Shown in pieces: positions 34,185-43,636 of a DNA stretch of 64,000 nucleotides. The position numbers were made by a program, and so were the translations under genes. The DNA lies in NCBI GenBank assembly GCA_014695325.1, contig JACJNZ010000080.1, positions 92,182-156,181 on the forward strand, read 5' to 3'. Under the pieces are notes generated by a model, which was given only the letters and a program-made list of their open reading frames with translations, did not search any database and was not told the DNA's origin. Numbering within the stretch: the first letter of the stretch is position 1; every line of letters starts with the position of its first letter. This DNA is from Cyanobacteria bacterium FACHB-502 (GTDB lineage Bacteria > Cyanobacteriota > Cyanobacteriia > Elainellales > Elainellaceae).

Positions 34185-36492
34185 CGGAAACAGCACTTAC
34201 ATCCGCATGACGATCGAACAACACTCGCGGACGCAGCAAAATTCGGAACAGCAGCACCAGCGACTCAAATTCGCCCGGAGAGGTGCGGCGTTTCCATTGT
34301 CCCGGACGGCAAAACAGCATTTCGACCAGCAATCGTTGCTGAGCCAGCGTCACCTGCTCAAACATGACCCGCACTGCCAGAAAATCCGGCTGCTGCGTTA
34401 CCTGCACCACGCGGCCGCTGAGGATTAAGTGATGTTCTAGAATCTCGATCGTTACAGGCAAAACTTCGCCTTCATGGGGGATTGGAAAGTCAAGCTGTGT
34501 CAGGGCAATTTCTGCTCCGACTTCTGAAATCATCGTTGTAGTTCCCCAAAAGTCCTGCACTATGTTTGTATCTGTCACAGTCTTTGTATCGGTCACAGTG
34601 ATCCGGGCGGTGCGGTGCAGGTTAAACCATTCATACAAACTGGGGCGCGGCACATCGAGCAAAATCAGCAGCGCGATGCCCAGCATGATCAGGTTATAGC
34701 TGCTCCAGATCCAGCCCAAGCCGATGCCTTTTGCCTGAATTGCCACTTCGGGCGGCACGGTATTCATCCAGGCTCCCTTCAACATACAGAGACCAAAGTT
34801 GACCCAGAGGCTGACTGCTGTTGCCACAAACAAAATAATCAGGGGCCACGCCAGATTCCAGTTAAACGAAAATCGATCGCTCGATGTGCCCTTAGGCGTG
34901 ACTTTGAACCCTTTTGAAAACGGATTGAGCATGACCTGAATCACCGTCAGGGCGAGCGGAAAACACAGCACCAGTGAATAGATATCCGAAAGCAGGGCAG
35001 AGCGCGATCGATAATTTAGCCAGGAAAAAACTGAAAGCTGCACCAGATAATAAGGCAAAAAGAAATAGAGCAGTTCCGCCGCCGTTGCCCGAAGCGGGAT
35101 CACCCCCAGAAACGAATAGGCAAGCGGCATCAGCAGAAATCCAACTCTCGAAATGCTGGTAAACCAGTGCAGCAAACCTTCAAGATGGGCAAGCCGCTGA
35201 AGCGGATTCAGTCCGGGAATAGTGAGCGGATTGGATTTGATGAAAAATGCCTGAAGCGTTCCCCTTGCCCAGCGCAATCGCTGAACTGCATGGGCGGCAA
35301 TATTTTCGGCGGCAAGTCCGGCACTTAGCTTTTCGTCGAGATACACCAGGCGATAGCCCTGCGCTGTGAGCCGAATCCCGGTAAAGTAATCTTCGCTCAG
35401 TGAATCGGTTACAAACCCTCCGGCACTTTCCAGAGCACTGCGCCGCACCACAAACGAGGTTCCTGAACAGATTACGCTGCCTGCCCCATCGCGAATTGGC
35501 TGGATTTGACGGTAAAAAACTTCTTCTTCAGGAGTTAAGACATCTTCGAGTCCCAGATTGCGGGCGATCGGGTCTGAGTTGTAAAAGCTTTGCGGCGTCT
35601 GCACCAGCGCGACCTTCGGATTCTGGAAAAATCCCACGGTGCGAACCAGAAAATTTCGCGTGGGCACAAAGTCAGCATCAAACACCACCAGCAGATCGCC
35701 ACTCGTTTTGCCGATCGCATGATTTAAGTTTCCAGCTTTGGCAAAGCGATTGTCCGGGCGCGTCATGTACTCACAGCCCAACTCTTCTGCCAGCTTTCTG
35801 ATTTCGGGGCGGCGCGTATCGTCCAGCAAATAGACTTGCTTATTCCCATAGTCGATCGCCTGACAGCCAATTACTGTTCGCCGCAAAATGAACTCTGGCT
35901 CGTTGTAAGTCGGGATGAAAATATCAACGGTTGGGGTATATCTGCCCTCAATCACATCCAATGTCAGCCGGTCTGCCTCTCGGCGTCGATCGCGCACCCG
36001 CAGCATCAAAAAAAGCTGAATCGTGCTGCTTGTCAGCACCAATAGCTCCAGAAAAAACAGCCCCAGACTAAACACACCATTCAGCGGCGTATCCACATTG
36101 AGCGTCGAAAGCGATCGCCACAGCAGATAGCGCAGCGTCAACGCCAGCAAAATTCCCACTACCGTAACCCGCGACCAGTAGCGAGGCTGAGGCGAAACTT
36201 TGGTGACTAGCAGGACGATCGCAAACAACGCCACCGTCGGAAACAGCAGATAGCCGCCTGCTACCATCGGCACTTCTAACCAGAGGGGCGGCTGTTCTTG
36301 CAGCGTATTGAGCTGAGTAAAAATCCTGCTGATTGTTCCCTGTCCTGCAAACCAGCCTGCCACGATCGCCCCAGAAAACAGCACCGTTCCCAGCAAAATC
36401 AGCGTCGTAGTTTTGGGACGAAACGATCGCCGCGAGGCAACAGACGAGGTGATTTGAGTCGAGGGTGGGGTCTGGTCTGCTGAAGTGGTCAT
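34171..36492 (-). CDS. Cellulose synthase (BcsA)-like GT2 glycosyltransferase with degenerate PilZ-like C-terminus
   Basis: A 773-residue membrane protein. Two membrane segments, another pair near 100-165, the GT2 domain (about 185-430), then four to five more helices. Catalytic residues: VDIFIPTYNEP, DDT in YLLDDTRRPE, DxD in VFDADFVP, SEDYFTG (TED-like) and QRLRWARGT (QxxRW). A C-terminal segment (about 625-730) occupies the PilZ position of BcsA, but the RxxxR and [D/N]xSxxG c-di-GMP motifs are altered (HRTARITV; TMISEVGAEI). It should make a beta-glucan extruded through its own channel. No bcsB, bcsC or cellulase gene is adjacent. The stop lies in a 16-bp tandem duplication. Confidence 0.9.
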   Translation of the reverse strand: MTTSADQTPPSTQITSSVASRRSFRPKTTTLILLGTVLFSGAIVAGWFAGQGTISRIFTQLNTLQEQPPLWLEVPMVAGGYLLFPTVALFAIVLLVTKVSPQPRYWSRVTVVGILLALTLRYLLWRSLSTLNVDTPLNGVFSLGLFFLELLVLTSSTIQLFLMLRVRDRRREADRLTLDVIEGRYTPTVDIFIPTYNEPEFILRRTVIGCQAIDYGNKQVYLLDDTRRPEIRKLAEELGCEYMTRPDNRFAKAGNLNHAIGKTSGDLLVVFDADFVPTRNFLVRTVGFFQNPKVALVQTPQSFYNSDPIARNLGLEDVLTPEEEVFYRQIQPIRDGAGSVICSGTSFVVRRSALESAGGFVTDSLSEDYFTGIRLTAQGYRLVYLDEKLSAGLAAENIAAHAVQRLRWARGTLQAFFIKSNPLTIPGLNPLQRLAHLEGLLHWFTSISRVGFLLMPLAYSFLGVIPLRATAAELLYFFLPYYLVQLSVFSWLNYRSRSALLSDIYSLVLCFPLALTVIQVMLNPFSKGFKVTPKGTSSDRFSFNWNLAWPLIILFVATAVSLWVNFGLCMLKGAWMNTVPPEVAIQAKGIGLGWIWSSYNLIMLGIALLILLDVPRPSLYEWFNLHRTARITVTDTKTVTDTNIVQDFWGTTTMISEVGAEIALTQLDFPIPHEGEVLPVTIEILEHHLILSGRVVQVTQQPDFLAVRVMFEQVTLAQQRLLVEMLFCRPGQWKRRTSPGEFESLVLLFRILLRPRVLFDRHADVSAVSVAQV

Positions 36493-37085
36493 CGAGACTC
36501 CTTATAAGGAAGTAGGTCTGAGGAAGGCGGTCAGAGACTAGGATTTCGGGCAGAACTCGATCTCAGGTGAATTGTTTCTGAAGCAGTTGTTTGCAGTTAT
36601 TTACTCTGCCAGCGCACTAACTTTACCTTAACGATTACGATCGACGGTGCTAATCAGATTGCCCAAACAATTTCTGAAATCTACTCAATCTATCAACTTT
36701 CCTCAGCTTGAAAAAGTTTTGGGCGATAGCAAATCCAATCCAAAACGAGAGATTTGCCGTATGAATTCAGGATACGAGGCGCAAATGCTGTTAAAGAAAT
36801 AAAAACAAAAGTTGATTTCTGTTTCTGCAAATTTATGCAGATTGAACTGTAAAAGTTTTTTAGCAACCTCGCTTCTCAGGAGGCGATATGATCTTTAAAT
36901 GATTTTAGAGAGGAAATCTGTTTCGACAGCACAATCTAGAACAGCGTACTGATGCAAGACAGCAATTCTCACGCCGCTTAGAATGATATTGCCCAGAATT
37001 CAATTGCCTGAACTTAAAAGTATTCGTCAGCACAGTTTTCTGAAATGTGAGTATCGTGTATCAGCGTAGGTAGGACAATTAAAAC
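36493..37085. other. Divergent regulatory region BcsA-like / DUF4079
   Basis: About 590 bp, AT-rich, without a supported gene. A perfect AGGAGG (36878-36883) precedes ATG at 36888, which opens a frame of only four codons (M-I-F-K-stop, to 36902); this could be a leader peptide or chance. Confidence 0.4.
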
Positions 37086-37808
37086 ATGATAGACACAATT
37101 GATTTTGTCAGTCTTATTCATCCAGCTTTAGCGATCGTCTTTGTCTTTCCGCTGATCGGGATTGTGGTTCAATATTCACTTCAAACTCGAAGTCGCCGGC
37201 TCCAGATTGCAAAAGGTCAAAAAAGCGCAATTTCTGGAACCGTTGGCACTCAGCATTTGCGGATGGGACGCTGGCTCAGTAATTCAATCGTTGGCGTAGC
37301 TTTAATCGGGCTGGGCTATGCCATTTTTTCTAAAGTGTTGAAGGCTCCTCCCGAACAGCAAAACGGCATTAGAATCGTGCTGCTGCTGGTTTTATTTGCC
37401 CTGACGATCGCTTCCCTGGTGCTGCTCAACATCGCTAACGGCAAACTGCAACGCGGCGGATTCGCCACCCTGACTGGAATCGGTCTGGTGCTGCTTGGCT
37501 GTCAACCAGAAGTATTTCGGCGCGGCTTTGAGTGGTACGTTTCCCATTACTACTACGGCATCGCGGCGGCAATGCTGATGATTTTCTCGCTGGCGATTTT
37601 TCCTGAGATTTATCAGGATCGATCGAATCGCTGGCGCAATGTTCATGTCGTGTTAAACTGCGTCGCACTGCTGCTATTTATCGGTCAGGGTGTTACGGGA
37701 ACCCGCGACCTGCTAGAGATTCCTGTAAGCTGGCAACAACCCTACATCGAGCAGCTTTATATCAACAACTGCCAGACCCAGCCATGTACAGTTCAGCCCA
37801 GGCAATAG
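37086..37808 (+). CDS. DUF4079 family membrane protein
   Basis: A 240-residue protein with about six membrane segments. LIHPALAIVFVFPLIGIVVQYSLQTRSRR at the N-terminus, TQHLRMGRWLSNSIVGVALIGLGYAI, and WYVSHYYYGIAAAMLMIFSLAIFPEIYQ are the conserved blocks of the cyanobacterial/plastid DUF4079 family, with conserved histidines (H13 and in TQHLR, SHYYYG, NVHVV) suggesting a cytochrome b561-like haem fold; that is inference. It precedes typA by about 215 bp on the same strand and is probably transcribed separately. Confidence 0.82.
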   Translation: MIDTIDFVSLIHPALAIVFVFPLIGIVVQYSLQTRSRRLQIAKGQKSAISGTVGTQHLRMGRWLSNSIVGVALIGLGYAIFSKVLKAPPEQQNGIRIVLLLVLFALTIASLVLLNIANGKLQRGGFATLTGIGLVLLGCQPEVFRRGFEWYVSHYYYGIAAAMLMIFSLAIFPEIYQDRSNRWRNVHVVLNCVALLLFIGQGVTGTRDLLEIPVSWQQPYIEQLYINNCQTQPCTVQPRQ

Positions 37809-38022
37809 CGATCGTTAATCGGGGAACGACTTCGCCTTCGGCTATCACCAATCCATCCATCGGAAAACCAGACCCCTGGATTCGGCGCTCGATACAGTCG
37901 ATCAGGGCAAGATTAGGCTAGAATTATGACGGCTTCTTTACAGAAGTTGATGAATCTCTGACCCCGCTGAGAAGCCGTTACATTTATTTTTGACTCGCTT
38001 AATCTCTCACACTGGACTTTTT

Positions 38023-39813
38023 ATGACGCTTCCCATTCGTAATGTTGCCATTATTGCCCACGTTGACCATGGCAAAACGACGCTCGTTGATGCTTTGCTG
38101 AAGCAGTCCGGCACATTCCGCGAAGGGGAAGAAGTTCCAGACTGTGTGATGGACTCCAACACCCTGGAGCGCGAGCGTGGCATTACCATTCTGTCTAAAA
38201 ATACGGCAGTTCACTACGGCGATACCCTGATTAACATCGTAGACACTCCTGGTCACGCGGACTTTGGCGGCGAGGTCGAGCGAGTGCTGGGCATGGTAGA
38301 CGGCTGTATTCTGATTGTCGATGCCAACGAAGGTCCGATGCCCCAGACGCGCTTTGTGCTAAAAAAGGCTCTGGAGAAGGGACTGCGCCCGATCGTCGTC
38401 GTCAACAAAATCGATCGTCCGCAGGCAAATCCTTTTGGAGCGATCGATAAAGTGCTGGATCTGTTCCTGGAATTAGGCGCAGACGATGATCAGTGCGAAT
38501 TTCCTTATCTGTTTGCGTCAGGACTGGCAGGCTTCGCCAAAGACCAGATCGAAGATGAATCAGTAGACATGAAGCCGCTGTTTGAAGCCATTCTGCGCCA
38601 CGTTCCGCCGCCAGTTGGCGACCCGGAAAAGCCGCTTCAGCTTCAGGTGACAACGCTCGACTATTCCGACTACTTAGGACGAATCGTGATTGGGCGCATT
38701 CACAATGGCACGATCAGAATGGGTCAGCCTGCTGCGCTGATTAAAGAGGATGGGTCGATTGTCAAAGGCAAAATTACAAAGCTGCTTGGCTTTGAAGGGC
38801 TGAAGCGGATCGAGATGGAAACGTCTTCCGCCGGAAACATTGTCGCCGTATCTGGCTTTGCTGATGCCAACATTGGCGAAACGATTACCTGCCCGAATGA
38901 ACCGCAAGCACTTCCGCTGATCAAGGTTGATGAACCCACGCTGCAAATGACCTTCTCGGTCAACGACTCGCCTTTCGCCGGACAGGAAGGCAAGTTTGTC
39001 ACCTCACGTCAGGTGCGCGATCGTCTGATGCGCGAACTGGAAACTAACGTGGCACTCCGCGTCGAAGAAACCGATTCGCCCGATCGCTTTGCGGTAGCTG
39101 GACGGGGTGAACTTCACCTGGGCATCCTAATCGAAACGATGCGTCGGGAAGGCTACGAGTTTCAGGTATCGCAGCCGCAGGTCATCTACCGCGAAGTCAG
39201 CGGTCAACCCTGTGAGCCTTATGAATTGCTGGTGCTGGATGTTCCCGACGATGCGGTTGGCGGTTGTATGGAGCGGCTCGGTCAGCGCAAGGGCGAAATG
39301 CAAGATATGCAGGTCGGCGGCAACGGTCGAACTCAGCTTGAGTTTGTGATTCCGGCACGGGGTCTGATTGGCTTCCGGGGCGATTTTATGCGCCTGACCC
39401 GCGGCGACGGCATCATGAACCACAGCTTCCTCGACTATCGCCCACTCGTTGGCGAACTGGATATGCGCCGCAACGGTGTCCTGATTTCCTTTGAGGAAGG
39501 TACAGCCACTTTTTACGCAATGAAAAACGCTGAAGATCGGGGAGTCTTTTTCATTACGCCCGGCACAAAGGTCTACAAAGGCATGATTGTGGGCGAACAC
39601 AACCGTCCGCAAGACCTGGAACTGAACGTCTGCAAGGCAAAGCAGCTCACTAACCACCGGGCAGCCAGCGGCGATGAACTCGTCCAGCTGCAAGCCCCGG
39701 TAGACATGAGCCTGGAACGGGCACTGGAATACATTGGTCCCGATGAGCTGCTAGAAGTCACTCCGACTTCGATTCGTCTGCGGAAAATGAGCAAAAAGCT
39801 GGCGAAGCGATAA
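38023..39813 (+). CDS. typA: Ribosome-binding GTPase TypA/BipA
   Basis: 596 residues from the ATG at 38023, giving [20 protein letters not shown]; an upstream TTG frame is not conserved. Translational GTPase: G1 [11 protein letters not shown]2 [11 protein letters not shown]3 DTPGHADF, G4 NKIDRP. EF-G-like domains II, III and V follow, then the BipA-specific C-terminal domain ([21 protein letters not shown]). It acts on the 70S ribosome in stress and cold adaptation and in 50S assembly. Monocistronic, ending at a strong terminator. Confidence 0.97.
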   Translation: MTLPIRNVAIIAHVDHGKTTLVDALLKQSGTFREGEEVPDCVMDSNTLERERGITILSKNTAVHYGDTLINIVDTPGHADFGGEVERVLGMVDGCILIVDANEGPMPQTRFVLKKALEKGLRPIVVVNKIDRPQANPFGAIDKVLDLFLELGADDDQCEFPYLFASGLAGFAKDQIEDESVDMKPLFEAILRHVPPPVGDPEKPLQLQVTTLDYSDYLGRIVIGRIHNGTIRMGQPAALIKEDGSIVKGKITKLLGFEGLKRIEMETSSAGNIVAVSGFADANIGETITCPNEPQALPLIKVDEPTLQMTFSVNDSPFAGQEGKFVTSRQVRDRLMRELETNVALRVEETDSPDRFAVAGRGELHLGILIETMRREGYEFQVSQPQVIYREVSGQPCEPYELLVLDVPDDAVGGCMERLGQRKGEMQDMQVGGNGRTQLEFVIPARGLIGFRGDFMRLTRGDGIMNHSFLDYRPLVGELDMRRNGVLISFEEGTATFYAMKNAEDRGVFFITPGTKVYKGMIVGEHNRPQDLELNVCKAKQLTNHRAASGDELVQLQAPVDMSLERALEYIGPDELLEVTPTSIRLRKMSKKLAKR

Positions 39814-39852
39814 GTTAACTTCGATCGTTAGCTAATTGAATTAAATTCTTAA

Positions 39853-39880
39853 GGTGGGCAGTTTGTCCGCCTTTTTTTGT
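39853..39880 (+). terminator. Rho-independent terminator of typA
   Basis: Arms GGTGGGC (39853-39859) and GTCCGCC (39865-39871) pair with two G-U pairs, followed by seven T and GT. It begins 40 bp after the stop. Confidence 0.85.
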
Positions 39881-39951
39881 GCTGTTTTTTATCTGTAAGT
39901 GGGGCGAGGGGGAGCAGTTCGGGTCATAATGGTGACCTTTCAAACATCCTC

Positions 39952-39979
39952 TAAGACTAATCAGATAAGACTAATTCAA
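39952..39979 (+). repeat. Tandem duplication, 14-bp unit
   Basis: TAAGACTAATCAGA (39952-39965) and TAAGACTAATTCAA (39966-39979), about 11 of 14 identical. Intergenic, between typA and the convergent 171-residue protein gene. Confidence 0.7.
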
Positions 39980-40027
39980 TAAATTTCCTCATCGCAGTCA
40001 GGAAATACAAAAGGCGATCGAATTAAC

Positions 40028-40078
40028 AAAAGCAACTGCCATAAACCCTAACTTTGTAAGGAAATTGGCAGTCGCTTT
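40028..40078 (-). terminator. Long-stem terminator after the 171-residue protein gene
   Basis: Arms AAAGCAACTGCCA and TGGCAGTCGCTTT pair over 13 bp with one mismatch around a 24-nt loop. On the minus strand the stem is followed by TTTTGTTAATT. It starts 44 bp past the stop at 40122. Confidence 0.75.
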
Positions 40079-40121
40079 AGTACAGTATTCTATTAACGCA
40101 GCAAACGGTGAAATGTCCGTT

Positions 40122-40637
40122 TTAGTGGCGGTTTCCCAGCCATTTAGCGGCAACTGCGCCCAAGGCTGCACCCACCATCGGGTTGCTGATAAATTTCAGG
40201 ATTGCTGGCTGGTCTGCCAACACTTCCTGGAAGATATCCGGGTGATAGTGATAGGCAAAGGAAGCTAGTTTGCTCACATCATCTGCCGTCATGCGTCCAG
40301 GGGTGTGGGTTGATAAGCCGAGCTGCTTTTCTAGATCGTGATCGCTCAAACCGCGCTTCTTAAACTGATGAAAAAACTCCCGCGCGACATCATCCCGCTC
40401 GTGAGAATGAATTTGAGCCACGGCTTTCTGCAATTCCGGCTCCATCTGGTTAGTAGGAATTCGGTCGGGGTGGAACGATCGTCCAAAGATGGCACGTCTT
40501 TCTTCACGGGTCGAGCGACGGGCAAAATCGTCGAAGTTTTCGTATTCCTTGCCGCTGCTGACATCATCAAGTTTTTCGCTGTTGCCTTTCGCCAAATCTT
40601 GCATGATCTGACGCTTATATTCATCATGACTTGCCAT
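40122..40637 (-). CDS. Conserved hypothetical protein
   Basis: A 171-residue, charged, mostly helical protein. The start MASHDEYKRQIMQDLAKGN is supported by AGGAGACGACTC before the ATG. Middle part: REERRAIFGRSFHPDRIPTN and HERDDVAREFFHQFKKRGLSD. C-terminal 25 residues are hydrophobic and glycine/alanine-rich (ISNPMVGAALGAVAAKWLG), suggesting membrane or lipid contact. I do not recognise a named domain. It looks like a conserved cyanobacterial protein; role unknown. A long-stem terminator follows. Confidence 0.72.
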   Translation of the reverse strand: MASHDEYKRQIMQDLAKGNSEKLDDVSSGKEYENFDDFARRSTREERRAIFGRSFHPDRIPTNQMEPELQKAVAQIHSHERDDVAREFFHQFKKRGLSDHDLEKQLGLSTHTPGRMTADDVSKLASFAYHYHPDIFQEVLADQPAILKFISNPMVGAALGAVAAKWLGNRH

Positions 40638-40769
40638 GAGTCGTCTCCTAAAGTATCAATTGCTTGCTGAGAATTAGCTCCCCAGCATGGCTATGGGTTT
40701 GTGCGAGTGCTTTTACCGAATGAGTGCGCAATCATGCCAATTGGTATCGCGTGAATGGCATTAACCGCT

Positions 40770-41207
40770 TTAACCCTGATAGTTCACCTGCTGCGTTTTG
40801 CTGTCGTATTTTGCAGTCAAGATAAGCTGCTTATCGGGTGCATAAACCAGAACGGTTAGATCATGGTTAGGCGCACTGCGGCGAAATCCCTGTGCCAGCG
40901 ATCGAGCGAGCGGCTTCACATCATCCGGTCGAACTTCCTTTGAAATCACAACGCCAAGCTTATCGTTGTCACGCACATAAGCATCTTTGATTAAGCCGTG
41001 GCTAGTTTGAATTACCCAGTCTGCATACTGGTCGCCCTGAGTTGTATCACCCCGCGACAGATTATCGAACTGACCAACTCTGTTGAGACTGTGATCGGGT
41101 GCCGTGCTAGCTTCTGGAGTTGCCGTACTGCAAGCAACGGATGTCATTAAAACAAAAATTGCCATGAATGCCACAAGAATGCGGCGAATTTGATGCCATT
41201 GATTCAT
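40770..41207 (-). CDS. Putative lipoprotein
   Basis: 145 residues from the ATG at 41207; the frame is open upstream to 41246 but the ATG is preceded by a proper GAGGAA site. Basic N-terminus, hydrophobic stretch LVAFMAIFVLMTSVAC with a lipobox-like SVAC, then a Thr/Ala-rich linker and a folded domain (about 60-145) with YADWVIQTSHGLIKDAYVRD and LTVLVYAPDKQLILTAKYDS. Probably lipid-anchored in the periplasm. I do not recognise the domain. The upstream region holds a duplicated ribosome-binding segment. Confidence 0.75.
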   Translation of the reverse strand: MNQWHQIRRILVAFMAIFVLMTSVACSTATPEASTAPDHSLNRVGQFDNLSRGDTTQGDQYADWVIQTSHGLIKDAYVRDNDKLGVVISKEVRPDDVKPLARSLAQGFRRSAPNHDLTVLVYAPDKQLILTAKYDSKTQQVNYQG

Positions 41208-41235
41208 TTTTTGTTCCTCAATTTTTATTCCTCTG
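41206..41235 (-). repeat. Duplicated ribosome-binding segment
   Basis: Plus-strand copies ATTTTTTGTTCCTCA (41206-41220) and ATTTTTATTCCTCT (41221-41234). On the minus strand this puts two GAGGAA sites 14-15 nt apart in front of the ATG at 41207; the nearer one is at normal spacing. Confidence 0.65.
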
Positions 41236-41413
41236 CAATGTATCAAAATGTTTCAAAAAATGAGCGCGCTCGTTTTTATTGCGTTACCGTTTCATGTTCT
41301 ATTCACGCTCGCTTTGTTGCGAATCACATCATCCTTGGGATAGGCAGAAGATTAATCTAGCCCTTCTGATAGAGCCACTAAAAGATATTCTTTTAATCAA
41401 ACAATTCAATCAA

Positions 41414-42961
41414 TTACTTTGCCTTCAAATAAGATTGCAGTTGTGCAATCGTTTCATATTCACGCTGAAAGCAGTCTAATAATCGCTGATAAACCGGAAA
41501 GAGCTTCTGATATTGAGCAGTGTGGGCAGCAATCGGCTGGTGTCGCAATGTTTCGCCGATCATGGCTGTGCTAAGGGTGAGCGAATCAATGAAACCCAAC
41601 GCATAAAGCCCTACAATTGCCGCTCCTAAACAAGAACTTTCGTGCTGTGCCGGAATGGTAATTTCCCGATCGAAAATGTCTGCCATCATTTGCCGCCAGA
41701 GAGCCGATCGTGCAAAGCCACCTGTTGCCTGAATGCGTTTCGCCGTACCTGCAAAATCTTCGAGTGCCTGAAGCACAATGAGCAAATTGAACAGCACCCC
41801 CTCTAGTACCGCACGGGTAATATGCGCCCGCGTGTGATTCAGGGTTAGCCCAAAGAAAGACCCGCGTGCATTTGCATTCCATAGCGGCGATCGTTCCCCC
41901 AGCAAATAGGGATGAAATAGCAGCCCATCCGCGCCCGGGGAAACGGCTTCTGCCTGCTGCATTATCAGGTCATAGGGGTCTTGTCCCCTTTGCTTTGCCA
42001 GCGCAACCTCGGCATCGGCAAACTGATCGCGCACCCATCGCAGGGCAATTCCACCATTATTGACTGCGCCGCCAATAACCCAGTGCTGCTTGGTCAGTGG
42101 ATAGCAAAATAGCCGCTCCTGCGGGTCCGTCACCGGACGATCGATCACTGCCCGAATTGCCCCACTCGTCCCGATCGTCGTTGCAAATACACCCGGCTCG
42201 ATCGCCCCCACGCCCAGATTAGATAACACCCCATCACTGGCTCCCATCACGATCGGGGTTTCTGGCGCAATGCCCATGATTGCCGCAAAGTCAGTTTGGA
42301 TTGGCTTTAGCAAATAGGTGGTCGGAACCAGTTCGGAAAGCTGGGCAGGCCGAACTCCAGCGATGTCTAATGCTTCACTATCCCACTCCAGACGATTTAG
42401 ATTCAGCAGTCCGGTTGCAGACGCGATCGAGTAATCCACGACATAGCGGCGCGTCAGCCGAAAAAAGACGTATTCCTTGATAGAAATAAACCGTGCTGCC
42501 TGCTGAAACAAATCGAGCTGGTCTTGCCGCAGCCACAGCAGCTTCACCAGGGGAGACATGGGGTGAATGGGCGTCCCGGTTCGTAGATAGATTTCGTGTC
42601 CCTGACCCGATTGCTTTAAAGACTGTGCCCAGGCTGCGCTGCGGTTATCCGCCCAGGTAATGCTGCGGGTCAAAGGGCGATCGTCCTTATCCATCAGAAT
42701 CAGACTGTGCATCGCTGAACTGAACGATAAACCAACAATTTCGCCTGGCTTTGCCCCGCTCGCCTGAACAACTTGCTGAATCGTTTTCAGCACCGCCAGA
42801 AAAATCTCGTTTGGGTCTTGCTCTGCGGTTGCCGGAGTTGGTGAATAAAGCGGATACTCAATCAATGCCTGCTGCACTGCCTCACCCGCCAGCGTAAACA
42901 GGACTGCCTTGGTGCTAGTGGTTCCAATATCAACGCCGATAAGGTAGCGATCGGTTGTCAT
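41414..42961 (-). CDS. FGGY-family sugar kinase, gluconokinase-like
   Basis: 515 residues from the ATG at 42961; a TTG 27 nt upstream is unlikely. FGGY kinase with N-terminal phosphate loop YLIGVDIGTTSTKAVLF, SGLSFSSAMHSLILMD-type substrate region, ITWADNRSAAW, and C-terminal TIGTSGAIRAV and ATGGFARSALWRQMMAD. The wording is closest to gluconate kinases of the FGGY type, which give 6-phosphogluconate; xylulokinase is an alternative. No sugar transporter or pathway gene is adjacent. Confidence 0.85.
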   Translation of the reverse strand: MTTDRYLIGVDIGTTSTKAVLFTLAGEAVQQALIEYPLYSPTPATAEQDPNEIFLAVLKTIQQVVQASGAKPGEIVGLSFSSAMHSLILMDKDDRPLTRSITWADNRSAAWAQSLKQSGQGHEIYLRTGTPIHPMSPLVKLLWLRQDQLDLFQQAARFISIKEYVFFRLTRRYVVDYSIASATGLLNLNRLEWDSEALDIAGVRPAQLSELVPTTYLLKPIQTDFAAIMGIAPETPIVMGASDGVLSNLGVGAIEPGVFATTIGTSGAIRAVIDRPVTDPQERLFCYPLTKQHWVIGGAVNNGGIALRWVRDQFADAEVALAKQRGQDPYDLIMQQAEAVSPGADGLLFHPYLLGERSPLWNANARGSFFGLTLNHTRAHITRAVLEGVLFNLLIVLQALEDFAGTAKRIQATGGFARSALWRQMMADIFDREITIPAQHESSCLGAAIVGLYALGFIDSLTLSTAMIGETLRHQPIAAHTAQYQKLFPVYQRLLDCFQREYETIAQLQSYLKAK

Positions 42962-43625
42962 AACTGTTTTGCAAACGGAACTGAGCAAACGAAATCTATA
43001 GGAAGAAGCTTTTCAGGAGCGCAACGTTTCTTTTTCACTCATGCCCTCTCAACTGAATAAAAGCCCGTTTTGAAGCGCAACAAGTTGACCCTGAACTGAA
43101 AGAATCTCAAGGGCAAGGTCCAGGAAACGTTGGAGATAATTAAAGCTGCTCAAATGTTGTTCTGAATGTTGCCCTGCAAGATTGAGCGCAAACCTAGAAC
43201 AGCTTTTTCGACAACCGACCTGAAACGACAAAATTCAAAACCTGAGGCAATTTCAGCCACTATTGGCTTTATCGTTTACCAAAAGCGCAATTTTATTGTA
43301 GTTATATTAACTGGCTAAGATTTAAACGTGAATCAGCCTATAGTTACAGGAGAAACACAGCAGTAGGAGAGGTTTTTGAAGCGCGCAACTCATCCTCAAG
43401 CAGGACTGAAAGCCAAATAAAAAGCAGCCCGTGAGGACTGCCTATCTGTACGCAAATGCCTTTCAGGTTTTGTTCTCCAGTGGTTTTATAGTACCGGTTT
43501 ACCTTCTTCAACTTCCTCTACCTTTAGGTAGAGAGGGATATTACGGATTGCGGTTGAGCCACTTAGCCTGCATGAGAACGATCGCCCCTTTGCAGGATGA
43601 ACAATTCTCAGCCTTGAGTATTATC
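42962..43625. other. Intergenic region with terminator and hairpin
   Basis: About 660 bp without a supported gene. It has a minus-strand terminator (43417-43441), a palindrome CCTCTACCT-tt-AGGTAGAGaGG (about 43515-43537), and the nusB stop-spanning duplication. No known RNA seen. Confidence 0.45.
43417..43441 (-). terminator. Rho-independent terminator (nusB transcript)
   Basis: Minus-strand reading GCAGTCC-tcac-GGGCTGC followed by TTTTTATTTGG. It lies about 190 bp downstream of the nusB stop. Confidence 0.8.
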
Positions 43626-43636
43626 TCAGCCTTGAG
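43606..43636 (-). repeat. Tandem duplication spanning the nusB stop codon
   Basis: Identical 13-bp copies TCTCAGCCTTGAG at 43606-43618 and 43624-43636, period 18. The stop complement TCA is at 43626-43628. Period 18 keeps frame, so the minus strand reads ...A-Q-G-stop and then again Q-G-stop. Confidence 0.88.

Noticed and set aside
36492..36493. Cellulose synthase operon
   Set aside because: No bcsB, bcsC, bcsZ or other cellulose gene is found around the BcsA-like gene; only the single synthase is supported.
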